DNA of 19,403 nt from an uncultured bacterium (GTDB lineage: Bacteria; Planctomycetota; UBA8108), in assembly GCA_913050545.1 (NCBI GenBank), contig CAJWZY010000007.1:1-19403 (forward strand). The letters run 5' to 3'. A model generated the notes under the pieces. It was not told the origin of the DNA, did not search any database, and saw only the letters and a program-made list of their open reading frames with translations. A program made the translations under genes and the position numbers. Shown in pieces: positions 6,699 to 14,062 of this stretch (within the stretch, counting starts at the first letter, position 1; every line of letters starts with the position of its first letter).

Positions 6699-8792
6699 TC
6701 ACCTCGCCAGGATTTCTTTCACCAGCGAATCCATTCCATAGATCTTGCGCAAGGCCTCGATGATGGCCTCGGCATTAACCGAAACAGCCCGCGCCTGCTC
6801 CTCGGTATAGACCACGTCGAGCACCAGGCTGTGAATGTTGCCGTCAAAAATCAGTCCAACCACCTCCCCCTTGCGGTTGATCACCGGGCTGCCCGAGTTG
6901 CCACCGATGATGTCGGGGGTGGACACAAAATTGAAGGGCACATCCGCGCCGATCTTCCCTGCGGCTTTGAGCCAGCTGCCAGGCAGGGTATAGGCTTCCT
7001 CACCCTTTCGCTCAGCGGCAATCTGCCCGACCCCGGCCATCTTCGTGGAATAGGGAATGTCGCGCCCGCCCTCCTTCCAGCCCTTGACCACGCCGGCAGC
7101 CAGCCTGAGCGTAAAGGTTGCATCCGGGTAGACCCCGGTTCCCGTGGCGGCAAAGGTAGCGGTCGAGATACGGCCGTAGGCCTCGGTACGCACGCTGGTG
7201 ACGAGATCCTCGTATTTGCGCCGGATGGCCCGGGCGTAGGGATCCACGCTGCGGGCAAGCTCGATCATGGGGTCGTCGAGCTTTTCGAGCGCCTCGCTCC
7301 CCCCGGCAACGAGCTTCTTACGCACCGCGGGATCGGCGAGCGTGGTCCCGGAGACAAGCTGGTGGGCCCGGCCTGCGGGGGAGCGGCCGGCAAGCACCAG
7401 CTTCACATAGGGGTGCTCGGCGCCGAAGACCTTCATGAAGTGGGTCAGAGAATCTGTGAGCTTCGCCTGCTCGAGAGCCGGGTAGACCGGCGCCGGCGAC
7501 TCCAGCCGCATCCGCACCGAGGGAAGACGCGTATCCCTGTACTCGGGAAGACGTTCGCTGGAGGGCTTGCCCTGCTCCTGTGCAAGGCGCAGGAGCATCT
7601 TCGCGCTGCTGTAGAGCGTTGACCAGAAAGCCCTTCCTCCCTCGAGAAAGATATACTCTTCCCTGAACTTCTTCGAAGCATCCATCGAATGACGAATTCG
7701 CTCCCAGTCATCAAGGCTGGCGCCGAGCTTGTCATTCGCCGCCACGGCCGCCTGCAGGACTCTCTCCTGGCCCAGTTTTGACTCGAAGGTGGCAGGGCTC
7801 AGCAAGCCGCCAAGAGTGCCGCGAATCGCCTTGCGGCTGTTCTCGATGCCGAAGAGGTCTCCACGTGCAATCCGCCGGGCCTCCGGGCCCTTGAGAGCGA
7901 ATTGCTGCAGGGCGATCTCCCGGCGGTAGAGCAGCTCGAGGTAGGATGGGTAGGCCACGTCTCTCAGGAACCTGAGATGATCAACCGTGTTGAGCCGCTG
8001 GGTGCTGCCCGGATGTCCCGAGACCAGCACGAGGTCACCCTCTCCAACACCCTTCGGACTCCAGCGAAGCCACTGCTCCATCTTCGCCGGCTTACCGTTC
8101 TCCCAGAGACGAAGAAAGGAAACATCCAGGCAGTAGCGCGGGAATTCGAAATTGTCGGCATCTCCGCCAAAAAATGCGATCGCCACCTCGGGCGCCATTA
8201 CCATGCGTACATCGTCGTAGCGTTTGTAGCGGTACAGGTGGTACTTGCCGCCGCGATAGAGCATCACCACCTCGCTGTGAAACCCCGTCTTTTCTTTCGA
8301 CTCTTTCTCGATGGCCGAGCGCTCCGCACGGCGTGCCTGCTCGGCGGTTCCCGAATCGGGGGACGCTCTACCGGCCTTCTTCACCCGCTCGGTAACGTCC
8401 TCGATTTCCCAGAGGATGTTGATCTCTGTATCAGGGCACTTCACCTCCTCTGCATGGTTGCGGGCAAAGAAACCATCCTGGAGATAGTTCTTCTCGGCCG
8501 TACTCAGCTTCTGCAGAATGTCTTCAACCACGTGGTGGTTGGTCATCACCAGGCCACTGGAGGATACAACTGAGCCAGAACCACCCGTCGAGATCCGGGT
8601 AGAGGAGCGCATAACGTGGCGTGCCCAGGCCGCGTCCGGCCGGAAACCATAGCGTTTTTCCAGCTGTTCGAGCGGAAGCTGGTTAAAAAGCCACATCCCC
8701 TCGTCAGCGCTACAGGGAATAGACGAAAAACAAACCAGCAAAACGGGAATTCCGCGCGTCATTGCGAAAATTGCCTTCAATACTAATTTCAT
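6699..8792 (-). CDS. S46 family dipeptidyl-peptidase (DPP7/DPP11-like), secreted
   Basis: The protein has 697 residues, the usual length of the family. I chose the ATG at 8792-8790 because it gives a signal peptide (basic start, then a hydrophobic stretch to about residue 28, cut near CSA-DEG) and is preceded by AAAGGAAA; the frame stays open further upstream but runs into the divergent gene. The mature N-terminus DEGMW followed by LEQLEKRYGF is typical of S46. The chymotrypsin-like triad is visible: His in TNHH (86/87), Asp in GGDADNFEFPR, and Ser at about 633 in GGNSGSPV. S46 enzymes remove dipeptides from oligopeptides in the periplasm or at the outer membrane. I cannot decide between hydrophobic (DPP7) and acidic (DPP11) specificity. 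It is functionally unrelated to the flanking cofactor genes. Confidence 0.93.
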   Translation of the reverse strand: MKLVLKAIFAMTRGIPVLLVCFSSIPCSADEGMWLFNQLPLEQLEKRYGFRPDAAWARHVMRSSTRISTGGSGSVVSSSGLVMTNHHVVEDILQKLSTAEKNYLQDGFFARNHAEEVKCPDTEINILWEIEDVTERVKKAGRASPDSGTAEQARRAERSAIEKESKEKTGFHSEVVMLYRGGKYHLYRYKRYDDVRMVMAPEVAIAFFGGDADNFEFPRYCLDVSFLRLWENGKPAKMEQWLRWSPKGVGEGDLVLVSGHPGSTQRLNTVDHLRFLRDVAYPSYLELLYRREIALQQFALKGPEARRIARGDLFGIENSRKAIRGTLGGLLSPATFESKLGQERVLQAAVAANDKLGASLDDWERIRHSMDASKKFREEYIFLEGGRAFWSTLYSSAKMLLRLAQEQGKPSSERLPEYRDTRLPSVRMRLESPAPVYPALEQAKLTDSLTHFMKVFGAEHPYVKLVLAGRSPAGRAHQLVSGTTLADPAVRKKLVAGGSEALEKLDDPMIELARSVDPYARAIRRKYEDLVTSVRTEAYGRISTATFAATGTGVYPDATFTLRLAAGVVKGWKEGGRDIPYSTKMAGVGQIAAERKGEEAYTLPGSWLKAAGKIGADVPFNFVSTPDIIGGNSGSPVINRKGEVVGLIFDGNIHSLVLDVVYTEEQARAVSVNAEAIIEALRKIYGMDSLVKEILAR

Positions 8793-8931
8793 GAGCTTTC
8801 CTTTATCCTGTTTCCGATTCAAACGGGCAGTCGGCACCCAGGCGACATCCGCCGGGGAGCCTCGAGGCTCCGTGCAGACGAAGATCGTATGCCCGAGGAC
8901 ACCCTTAGCGCAAGAACCGTGGAGCGCGATC
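8793..8931. other. Divergent intergenic region between peptidase and phosphatase-ceramidase genes
   Basis: This 139-bp region separates two outward-facing starts and should contain both promoters. It holds a perfect palindrome at 8856-8871. Ribosome-binding sites are present at its ends: AAAGGAAA on the minus strand for the peptidase, and GGAG at 8921-8924 on the plus strand for the lipoprotein. The plus frame stays open across the whole region, but no signal-peptide-like start precedes 8932. Confidence 0.5.
8856..8871. promoter_or_regulatory. Perfect 16-bp palindrome, candidate operator
   Basis: GGAGCCTCGAGGCTCC is its own reverse complement with no central loop. A loopless palindrome this long suits a dimeric DNA-binding protein better than an RNA hairpin. 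It lies 63 bp from the peptidase start and 60 bp from the lipoprotein start, almost midway, so one regulator could serve both. The regulator is not identified. Confidence 0.4.
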
Positions 8932-11823
8932 ATGAAGACGAAATCAGCCCCGGCTAAGAACAGGTCTCGCGCCGGCACCATCGGACGGCTCGGCCTGCTT
9001 CTGCTGATCGCAGCGCTGAGCTCCTGCAACGCCCTTCTCAAGACACCCACCGGCAGCAAGCCACTGGGAAACAATACGCCCAGCGCACTCTCGGGACTCG
9101 AACGCCTTTGCTTCACCGTGGAAAATCTCGGAGAGGTTGAGACGGGCCTCCTCTACCGCTCCGCCAATCCAAGCCGGAGGCTCCTGGACTTCCTGGTGAA
9201 ACGGGTCGGGCTGAAATACGTAGTCAACCTGCGCGGGTCCATCAATCCTGCGGATGCAGCCTTCATGGAGTCCATCGGCGGCAGGGTCTTCAGCCTGCCG
9301 ATGTCTGCCAGCCGCCCACCGAAGCCAGCCCAGGTCCTCGAGCTGATCAGGATCACCCACCTGGCACGCAAGGAAGGGGCGGCCATCCTCATCCACTGTA
9401 TGGCCGGAGCCGACCGAACCGGGATGATCGTCGGGGCCTGGCGTATGCTCTTCCAGGGAGTCCGCGACCGCAAGGCCCTCACCAGGGAAACCAGGATGTA
9501 CCGCCACCTGCCCGCCGCCTGGCCCAACGTTCACAGGTACATCGAGAGCTTCCGCCCAGGGCTCTTCCAGGATTTCATCGACGATCCGGAGCTTCTCGAT
9601 GACGAGACTCGAACCGCTGAGCTGGAGAAAAACTTCCTGGAGGACTACCCCCTCACCAGGGGCAGGCGCAAGGTAACCAGTGGCCCCCTCCGTGTCGGTA
9701 CGGCAAGCATGGACCTCGTTGGCGATTGGAACCGCCCCCTGCAGATGGCAACCTACGGACCTTCTCCTCCCAGGGCCCGCGGGGTGCGACAGCCTGTCGA
9801 GGCCAGGGCACTGGTTCTCGACAACGGCACAACCCGCCTGGCGCTCGTCTCCTGTGACCTGCTCATCATGCACAGGCAGCTGCGTGAGGACGTACTCAAA
9901 AAGCTGACGGAAGCCGGGCTGAGTCTCGACGGGATCCTGCTCAGTGCCACCCATACCCACACCAGCGTTGGAGCCTATATCGACGACCCCCTCTTCGAGT
10001 TCTACATGCTGGGCAAATACGATCCGGAGTGGGCCGATCATCTTGCCGGCAGAATTTCCGGGGCGGTTACCCGGGCCGCAGGGGCCCTGCAGGAAGCCCG
10101 GCTGGGCTGCGGGCGGGCCTTCGTCACAGAAGCCAGCTACAACCGCCGGCTGGGCCAGGTAACCGATCCCGAGCTCACCCTGGTCAAGATCACCGATGCC
10201 GCGGGAGAGCCTCTTGCCCTCCTGGCCAACTTCGCCGGGCACCCGATCCTCGAACCCGACGATGCCATGTTGTCACCGGATTATCCCGGCCTGCTCGGCC
10301 GAAAAATCGATGCCCGCTACGGTTTCGGACTTTTTCTCCAGGGAGCGCTTGGCGATCTCAATGCCGGTAGACGGCGGGGCCCGAACTGGAAAAAGGAAGG
10401 ACTCGCAGAGAAAATTGCTGAAGACCTCTACCAGGCTATCGGCAAGGTCTACGAGAGCATCCCGGTTCAGGCCGAGGTCAAGCTCGCATCGCTGACCACC
10501 TCCTTCCGGCTTCCCGAGGTGAATTTCAACCTCGTACCGGACCTGCTCTTTCCCCTGGAGTGGGCATTCAGCGCCCTGGCCGACTGGCCCGGGGATTATC
10601 CGCTGCAGGGCATCCGGGTCGGAGACGCCGCGATCCTTGCGACCGCCAGTGAGCTCTCCTGTGGCCTGGGTCTCCAGGTCAAGCGCAACAGCCCGGCCCC
10701 CTTCACCCTGGTTGCCTCGCATTGTGGAGATTACGCCGGCTATGCCCTTCCCCAGCTTGACCATGCGCACACCAAGCTCGATGCGAGCTCCATCGTTGCG
10801 CTGGGAGGCCCGGCTCATGGCCCCCACCTGGTCGCAAGTTCAGCCGCGCTCCTGGATGCGCTCTGGGAAGGAGAAGAAAAAACTCCCGGGGAGCCAAGGC
10901 TTTCCCCTGCGGCACGGCAAGGCATCGACCGGCAGCTGTTGTCGCTGGACAATCCAGCGAGGGAAGAACTGCTCGCCGAGGCCTCCGCGGCTGAAGACCG
11001 GGAGCTGGGCCTCCACCTGGACCCTACCCTCCCACAAAGCCGCAGCTTCTCCGCTCTGGTTGGCAACTCACTCCCTGGAAACCCGGGAATCGACCTTGCC
11101 ACCTCGTGGCATAGCCGGGTTCGGGGCTCCTCCGGGGCCCTGGGAGAAGTCCACGACAGCGGCGCGCTTTTGAGCGCGGCAATTCCGGGTGACCTGCTTC
11201 TCGACCTTCAGCTCGCCTACAGAACATCAAGCTGGGAGCTCGCTGGAATACAGGGACAAACCGCCGGCCCGCGCGACCTGGAGCTGGGAATCGAAAAGAC
11301 CTTCACCCTGAACTCCAGTCGCATCGACGGCAATGCCTTGCGGCTGATCCCGCGGCTGCAGCTCGAGGCCCCCACCGGGGATGCCGACCACAACATACCC
11401 TTCGCCTTCGCCAATGGCTCCGGCTCCTGGCGGCCTGGTGGCGGTGCGAGCCTCGAGTTCACCTGGAACACCTTCCGAACCCTCCACGCCCAGGCCCTCT
11501 ATGCCACGACGCTCAACAGCTACCATGGCAGACAGCAGGGAGACCGCTGGGACGGCCGGCTCGGCTACAGTGAACGCCACGGCTTCACCTCCCTCAACAT
11601 GGCGCTTTGCGGAACCCTCTGGGGAAAAGACAGGCGCGACGGAGGTCTCACCACGGCCGACCTGGCTGAAAACTCCTGGGAGCTCTCCCTGCGGCCCGGC
11701 CTCTCCCTGCACCTTGCAGATAACATCGAGTTTTTCATCGAAGGGCACCTCCCACTCTCCAGCAGCTCAGCGGGAGCCGGAGGCGGCAGGGGAATTCTTG
11801 TCGGGCTGACAATCAGGCCCTGA
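8932..11823 (+). CDS. Lipoprotein fusing dual-specificity phosphatase, neutral ceramidase-like and beta-barrel-like domains
   Basis: The protein has 963 residues. The ATG at 8932 has GGAG seven bases upstream and opens a lipoprotein signal peptide with lipobox L-S-S-C (C32). Domain 1 (about 55-215) is a dual-specificity phosphatase: YRSANP near 75-80, VVNLRG, and the loop HCMAGADRTG with C156 and R162 (C-x5-R). Domain 2 (about 250-690) resembles neutral/alkaline ceramidase: ATHTHTS with candidate zinc ligands H341 and H343, FAGHP with H437, QGALGDLN, and a DYAGYALP segment near 600. Domain 3 (about 770-963) is a series of alternating amphipathic beta-strands separated by short turns, as in outer-membrane barrels. 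Ceramidases cut the amide of ceramide, so a phospho-sphingolipid substrate dephosphorylated and then hydrolysed is an attractive but unproven idea. The start is divergent from the S46 peptidase. Confidence 0.85.
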   Translation: MKTKSAPAKNRSRAGTIGRLGLLLLIAALSSCNALLKTPTGSKPLGNNTPSALSGLERLCFTVENLGEVETGLLYRSANPSRRLLDFLVKRVGLKYVVNLRGSINPADAAFMESIGGRVFSLPMSASRPPKPAQVLELIRITHLARKEGAAILIHCMAGADRTGMIVGAWRMLFQGVRDRKALTRETRMYRHLPAAWPNVHRYIESFRPGLFQDFIDDPELLDDETRTAELEKNFLEDYPLTRGRRKVTSGPLRVGTASMDLVGDWNRPLQMATYGPSPPRARGVRQPVEARALVLDNGTTRLALVSCDLLIMHRQLREDVLKKLTEAGLSLDGILLSATHTHTSVGAYIDDPLFEFYMLGKYDPEWADHLAGRISGAVTRAAGALQEARLGCGRAFVTEASYNRRLGQVTDPELTLVKITDAAGEPLALLANFAGHPILEPDDAMLSPDYPGLLGRKIDARYGFGLFLQGALGDLNAGRRRGPNWKKEGLAEKIAEDLYQAIGKVYESIPVQAEVKLASLTTSFRLPEVNFNLVPDLLFPLEWAFSALADWPGDYPLQGIRVGDAAILATASELSCGLGLQVKRNSPAPFTLVASHCGDYAGYALPQLDHAHTKLDASSIVALGGPAHGPHLVASSAALLDALWEGEEKTPGEPRLSPAARQGIDRQLLSLDNPAREELLAEASAAEDRELGLHLDPTLPQSRSFSALVGNSLPGNPGIDLATSWHSRVRGSSGALGEVHDSGALLSAAIPGDLLLDLQLAYRTSSWELAGIQGQTAGPRDLELGIEKTFTLNSSRIDGNALRLIPRLQLEAPTGDADHNIPFAFANGSGSWRPGGGASLEFTWNTFRTLHAQALYATTLNSYHGRQQGDRWDGRLGYSERHGFTSLNMALCGTLWGKDRRDGGLTTADLAENSWELSLRPGLSLHLADNIEFFIEGHLPLSSSSAGAGGGRGILVGLTIRP

Positions 11824-11834
11824 CCACCCCAGCC

Positions 11835-12569
11835 TCAGGATTCTGAAAGCTGCTCAACCTCACCGCGCCCGATCCGTCCATCGTGGAGAGCAGAGGCTAC
11901 GAGCACACCGTCAACCCCCGCTTTCTTCAACGCCAGCAGGTCATCGAGGTTTCTCACCCCCCCACCGGTGATCAGCTCGAGCTCCGGATAGCGCTCCTTC
12001 CAGCCAAGGCAGGTTTCAAGGTGTGGTGGCCCCTCGCCGGAGCCCACGGCGGCAAGATCGAGAAGGATCATCCGCTTGATTCCCACTGAGAACGCACTGG
12101 CGGCGATCTCTTCCACCTCTGCCGCCCAGCCTGCCCCGCCGGTAAGTGGGCGTCCCGACGACAGGTCGAGACTGAAGATGACGCGCCGGGGGCCGAGCTC
12201 TCCAACAAGGTCTTCAAGGAGCCGGGGAGAAGAAAGTGTTTCAAGGGCAGCGATGAGATCACCCTCGACCCTGCCCGCGAAATCAAGCGCCTGGGGAAGC
12301 GAGCGCATACCCGCATCGATCATCAACCGGAACCCCAGCTCCTCGAGCTCCATACAGATCGCAGGATCCGCGGTACCCGAGGCGATCCCATCGAGATCGG
12401 CAAGGTACATGCTCCCGGTCCCCAGCTCCTCCCGCAAGGCGCAGGCGACCCCGGCAGGATCCGCCGTCGAGCACAAGGCACTCACAACCGGCTTGTAGAG
12501 CTCTCTCCTGCCCGCGATGCCGCGCACCACGAGCCCCCCCTTGAGATCCAGGACTGGTATGATCTGCAT
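11835..12569 (-). CDS. HisA-like (beta-alpha)8 barrel protein of the C1-cofactor cluster
   Basis: The protein has 244 residues with an ATG start. The N-terminus IIPVLDLKGG and the late VRNLDDLLALKKAGVDGVLVASAL are classic HisA/HisF phosphate-binding barrel features. The catalytic acids of HisA have counterparts: D8 in VLDLKGG and D171 in LLDLAAVGSGEG, with D135 in SLDLSSG between them. No other his gene is near, and the neighbours are methanofuran genes. A HisA-related family is known in archaea and in H4MPT-using bacteria and is the likely identity. HisA opens a ribosylamine by an Amadori rearrangement; whether this protein does similar chemistry on a cofactor intermediate is unknown. It ends 11 bp from the stop of the convergent lipoprotein gene and is divergent from the kinase gene. 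Confidence 0.85.
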   Translation of the reverse strand: MQIIPVLDLKGGLVVRGIAGRRELYKPVVSALCSTADPAGVACALREELGTGSMYLADLDGIASGTADPAICMELEELGFRLMIDAGMRSLPQALDFAGRVEGDLIAALETLSSPRLLEDLVGELGPRRVIFSLDLSSGRPLTGGAGWAAEVEEIAASAFSVGIKRMILLDLAAVGSGEGPPHLETCLGWKERYPELELITGGGVRNLDDLLALKKAGVDGVLVASALHDGRIGRGEVEQLSES

Positions 12570-12662
12570 AGGTCGAACTGACCGAAAAACCCGGTTGGAC
12601 AGAAGCGCCTATTGGAAATTGAAATATCCGGCCGGAAAACCGAAGATTGGCGCCTCGTTGAA
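12570..12662. other. Divergent intergenic region between HisA-like and MfnE-like genes
   Basis: The gap is 93 bp if the kinase starts at the ATG at 12663, or 42 bp if it starts at the TTG at 12612. Both promoters should lie here. A TTGGAC at 12594-12599 is a possible plus-strand -35 element, but no good -10 box stands at the right distance. A 10-bp palindrome, TCCGGCCGGA, occupies 12627-12636. Confidence 0.3.
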
Positions 12663-13298
12663 ATGCCTACAAAACACAATCCTACTCCTGAATCCATCAT
12701 CAAGCTGGGAGGAAGCCTGCTTGGACTCCCTGACCTGCGCAGCCGCCTGCAGAATTTCCTCGGCGACTTCAGCAGGAGCAGATCGATACTGATCTGTGGT
12801 GGTGGCGATGCCGTCGACCAGGTCAGAAAATGGGACCACATGTACTCCCTTGGAGAAACGCGCTCTCACTGGCTGGCGCTGCGGGCCTTGTCGATCACGG
12901 CAAGAGTTGCCGAGAAGGCCGTGCCGGGCCTTGAGCTGGCTGATTCCATCGAGTCTGCCGAAGCTGTCTGGAAGACCGGCAGGATCCCCATCTTCGATCC
13001 CTTTCAATTTATCGTCGATATCGATGAAGGAAGTGTCGATTCGCTGCCTCGACGGTGGAGAGTCACCAGTGACTCGATTGCCGCCCGCATGGCTGTCGTC
13101 TTCGGCGCGCCAGAGCTCATCCTGCTCAAATCAACCAGCTTCCCGGAACGGATCTCTATGACGGAGGCCGCGGAGCTGGGGCTTGTCGACGGTTATTTTC
13201 CAACAGCAGCCAGGGATCTCCCCAGGGTTGTCGCGGTCAACCTGCGTGGAGAAGACCTGGAAGAGAGCCTGCTCTACAGTGTCTCTAGCCCGGGCTGA
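12663..13298 (+). CDS. mfnE: Amino-acid-kinase-fold protein, probable MfnE-type kinase
   Basis: The protein has 211 residues from the ATG at 12663; the frame also has a TTG at 12612 that would add 17 residues. I prefer the ATG because the fold's first strand (IIKLGGSL, 12-19) then lies near the N-terminus; neither start has a strong ribosome-binding site. Kinase-fold features are K14 with GGS, the CGGGD turn (45-49), VTSDSIAAR (134-142), where the Asp meets the nucleotide, and LILLKS (152-157). In methanogens the amino-acid kinase MfnE phosphorylates the aminomethylfuran phosphate to a diphosphate for methanofuran synthesis. Placement head-to-head with the HisA-like gene and tail-to-tail with mfnB supports that role. 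The exact substrate is inferred. Its last 14 bases overlap mfnB. Confidence 0.78.
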   Translation: MPTKHNPTPESIIKLGGSLLGLPDLRSRLQNFLGDFSRSRSILICGGGDAVDQVRKWDHMYSLGETRSHWLALRALSITARVAEKAVPGLELADSIESAEAVWKTGRIPIFDPFQFIVDIDEGSVDSLPRRWRVTSDSIAARMAVVFGAPELILLKSTSFPERISMTEAAELGLVDGYFPTAARDLPRVVAVNLRGEDLEESLLYSVSSPG

Positions 13299-14046
13299 GT
13301 GCCGCGCGAATACCGGCGGTGAGTCCGCTAACCGCCTGGCGGTCAATTGCAGCGGTACGAACACCAGCGGTTGCAGCGCCACGCACAGCGATGACATCCA
13401 CCCCGGCTGCAGCCGCCGCGCCCAGCTGTTCTGCCCCGAGGGAGCCTGCCGCGACAAAGCAGAGTCCTCCACGCCTTGCCCGCTCGCAGAGGTCCCCGAG
13501 CTCTCCCCATTCGAAGAACTCACTGAGCCCGCCAGCCGTCTTATCGAAGGTGTCGACAAGGAAATGAGAGAAGCCCTGATCGATGGCGTGTTCCAGCAGG
13601 CTGGATGGCTCAGGACTCACGGCGCGCCTGCAGTCAGCATAGGCCACCACAACCAGGTCGGCTTCTCCTTCACTCCCCTCCCGGATCCGTATGCGTGCCT
13701 CATCCAGCATAGTGCGCCAGTCCGATTGCCTGGTTTCGCTGAGCCCCAGCTTGTAGAGGGAGATCCCCTGATGATGCTCCAGCGCCCACTCAGCTCCCAG
13801 GCTCTGCAGCTCTCCCAGGGCCGCGGTAACGGGTGCCCCACCGGCAACCTCCCGCACAATCTCTGCTCGTACACCGGGCAGGGCGGCGCCAAGTGAGCCA
13901 TCGGCAGGTTCCTTGATGTCAATAATCCCGGCGCCACCCGCCAGTGCCTCCCTGGCCTCTTCTGCCGATCTGACACTCACCAGCAACCGGGGGAACGCGA
14001 CTCGAGGTGAGCCGGGTTGCCCTGTTGAATCAACCTCCGATCGCAT
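13285..14046 (-). CDS. mfnB: (5-formylfuran-3-yl)methyl phosphate synthase
   Basis: The protein has 253 residues. The ATG at 14046 has AGGGGAG upstream; a GTG at 14073 would overlap the neighbouring gene and lacks that support. The protein is a TIM barrel of the DUF556/MfnB family: LLVSVRS (21-27), GAGIIDIKEPADGSLGA (38-54), LYKLGL (97-102), VAYAD (134-138), VDTFDKTAGGL (164-174) and AVRGAA (220-225). K45, K99, D165 and K169 correspond to the active-site residues I recall for Methanocaldococcus MfnB (K27, K85, D151, K155). The enzyme condenses two glyceraldehyde-3-phosphate molecules into the furan precursor of methanofuran. In bacteria, methanofuran (methylofuran) serves the formyltransferase/hydrolase complex downstream of Mch. 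The stop overlaps the convergent kinase gene. Confidence 0.92.
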   Translation of the reverse strand: MRSEVDSTGQPGSPRVAFPRLLVSVRSAEEAREALAGGAGIIDIKEPADGSLGAALPGVRAEIVREVAGGAPVTAALGELQSLGAEWALEHHQGISLYKLGLSETRQSDWRTMLDEARIRIREGSEGEADLVVVAYADCRRAVSPEPSSLLEHAIDQGFSHFLVDTFDKTAGGLSEFFEWGELGDLCERARRGGLCFVAAGSLGAEQLGAAAAAGVDVIAVRGAATAGVRTAAIDRQAVSGLTAGIRAALSPG

Positions 14047-14062
14047 GGACAGGACTCCCCTA
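14047..14062 (-). promoter_or_regulatory. mfnB ribosome-binding site sharing the upstream stop codon
   Basis: Read on the minus strand, this is TAGGGGAGTCCTGTCC followed by the mfnB ATG. The TAG that ends the CotH/lamin-tail gene forms the first bases of the Shine-Dalgarno stretch AGGGGAG. Ribosomes finishing the long upstream gene would stop directly on this site, which suggests translational coupling. It also decides the mfnB start in favour of ATG 14046. Confidence 0.6.

Noticed and set aside
6831..7622. 263-residue plus-strand open frame
   Set aside because: It is antisense to the S46 peptidase, including its GGNSGSPV serine region; no motif or ribosome-binding site supports it.
8791..8931. 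47-residue N-terminal extension of the phosphatase-ceramidase protein
   Set aside because: It would start on top of the opposite-strand peptidase start and would bury the lipoprotein signal peptide; ATG 8932 has GGAG seven bases upstream.
8793..9116. N-terminal extension of the S46 peptidase
   Set aside because: The frame is open, but it would place about 108 residues before the signal peptide and overlap the divergent lipoprotein gene.
8944..10242. 432-residue minus-strand open frame
   Set aside because: It is fully antisense to the phosphatase and ceramidase domains, whose motifs (HCMAGADRTG, ATHTHTS) prove the plus strand. The minus translation has no domain.
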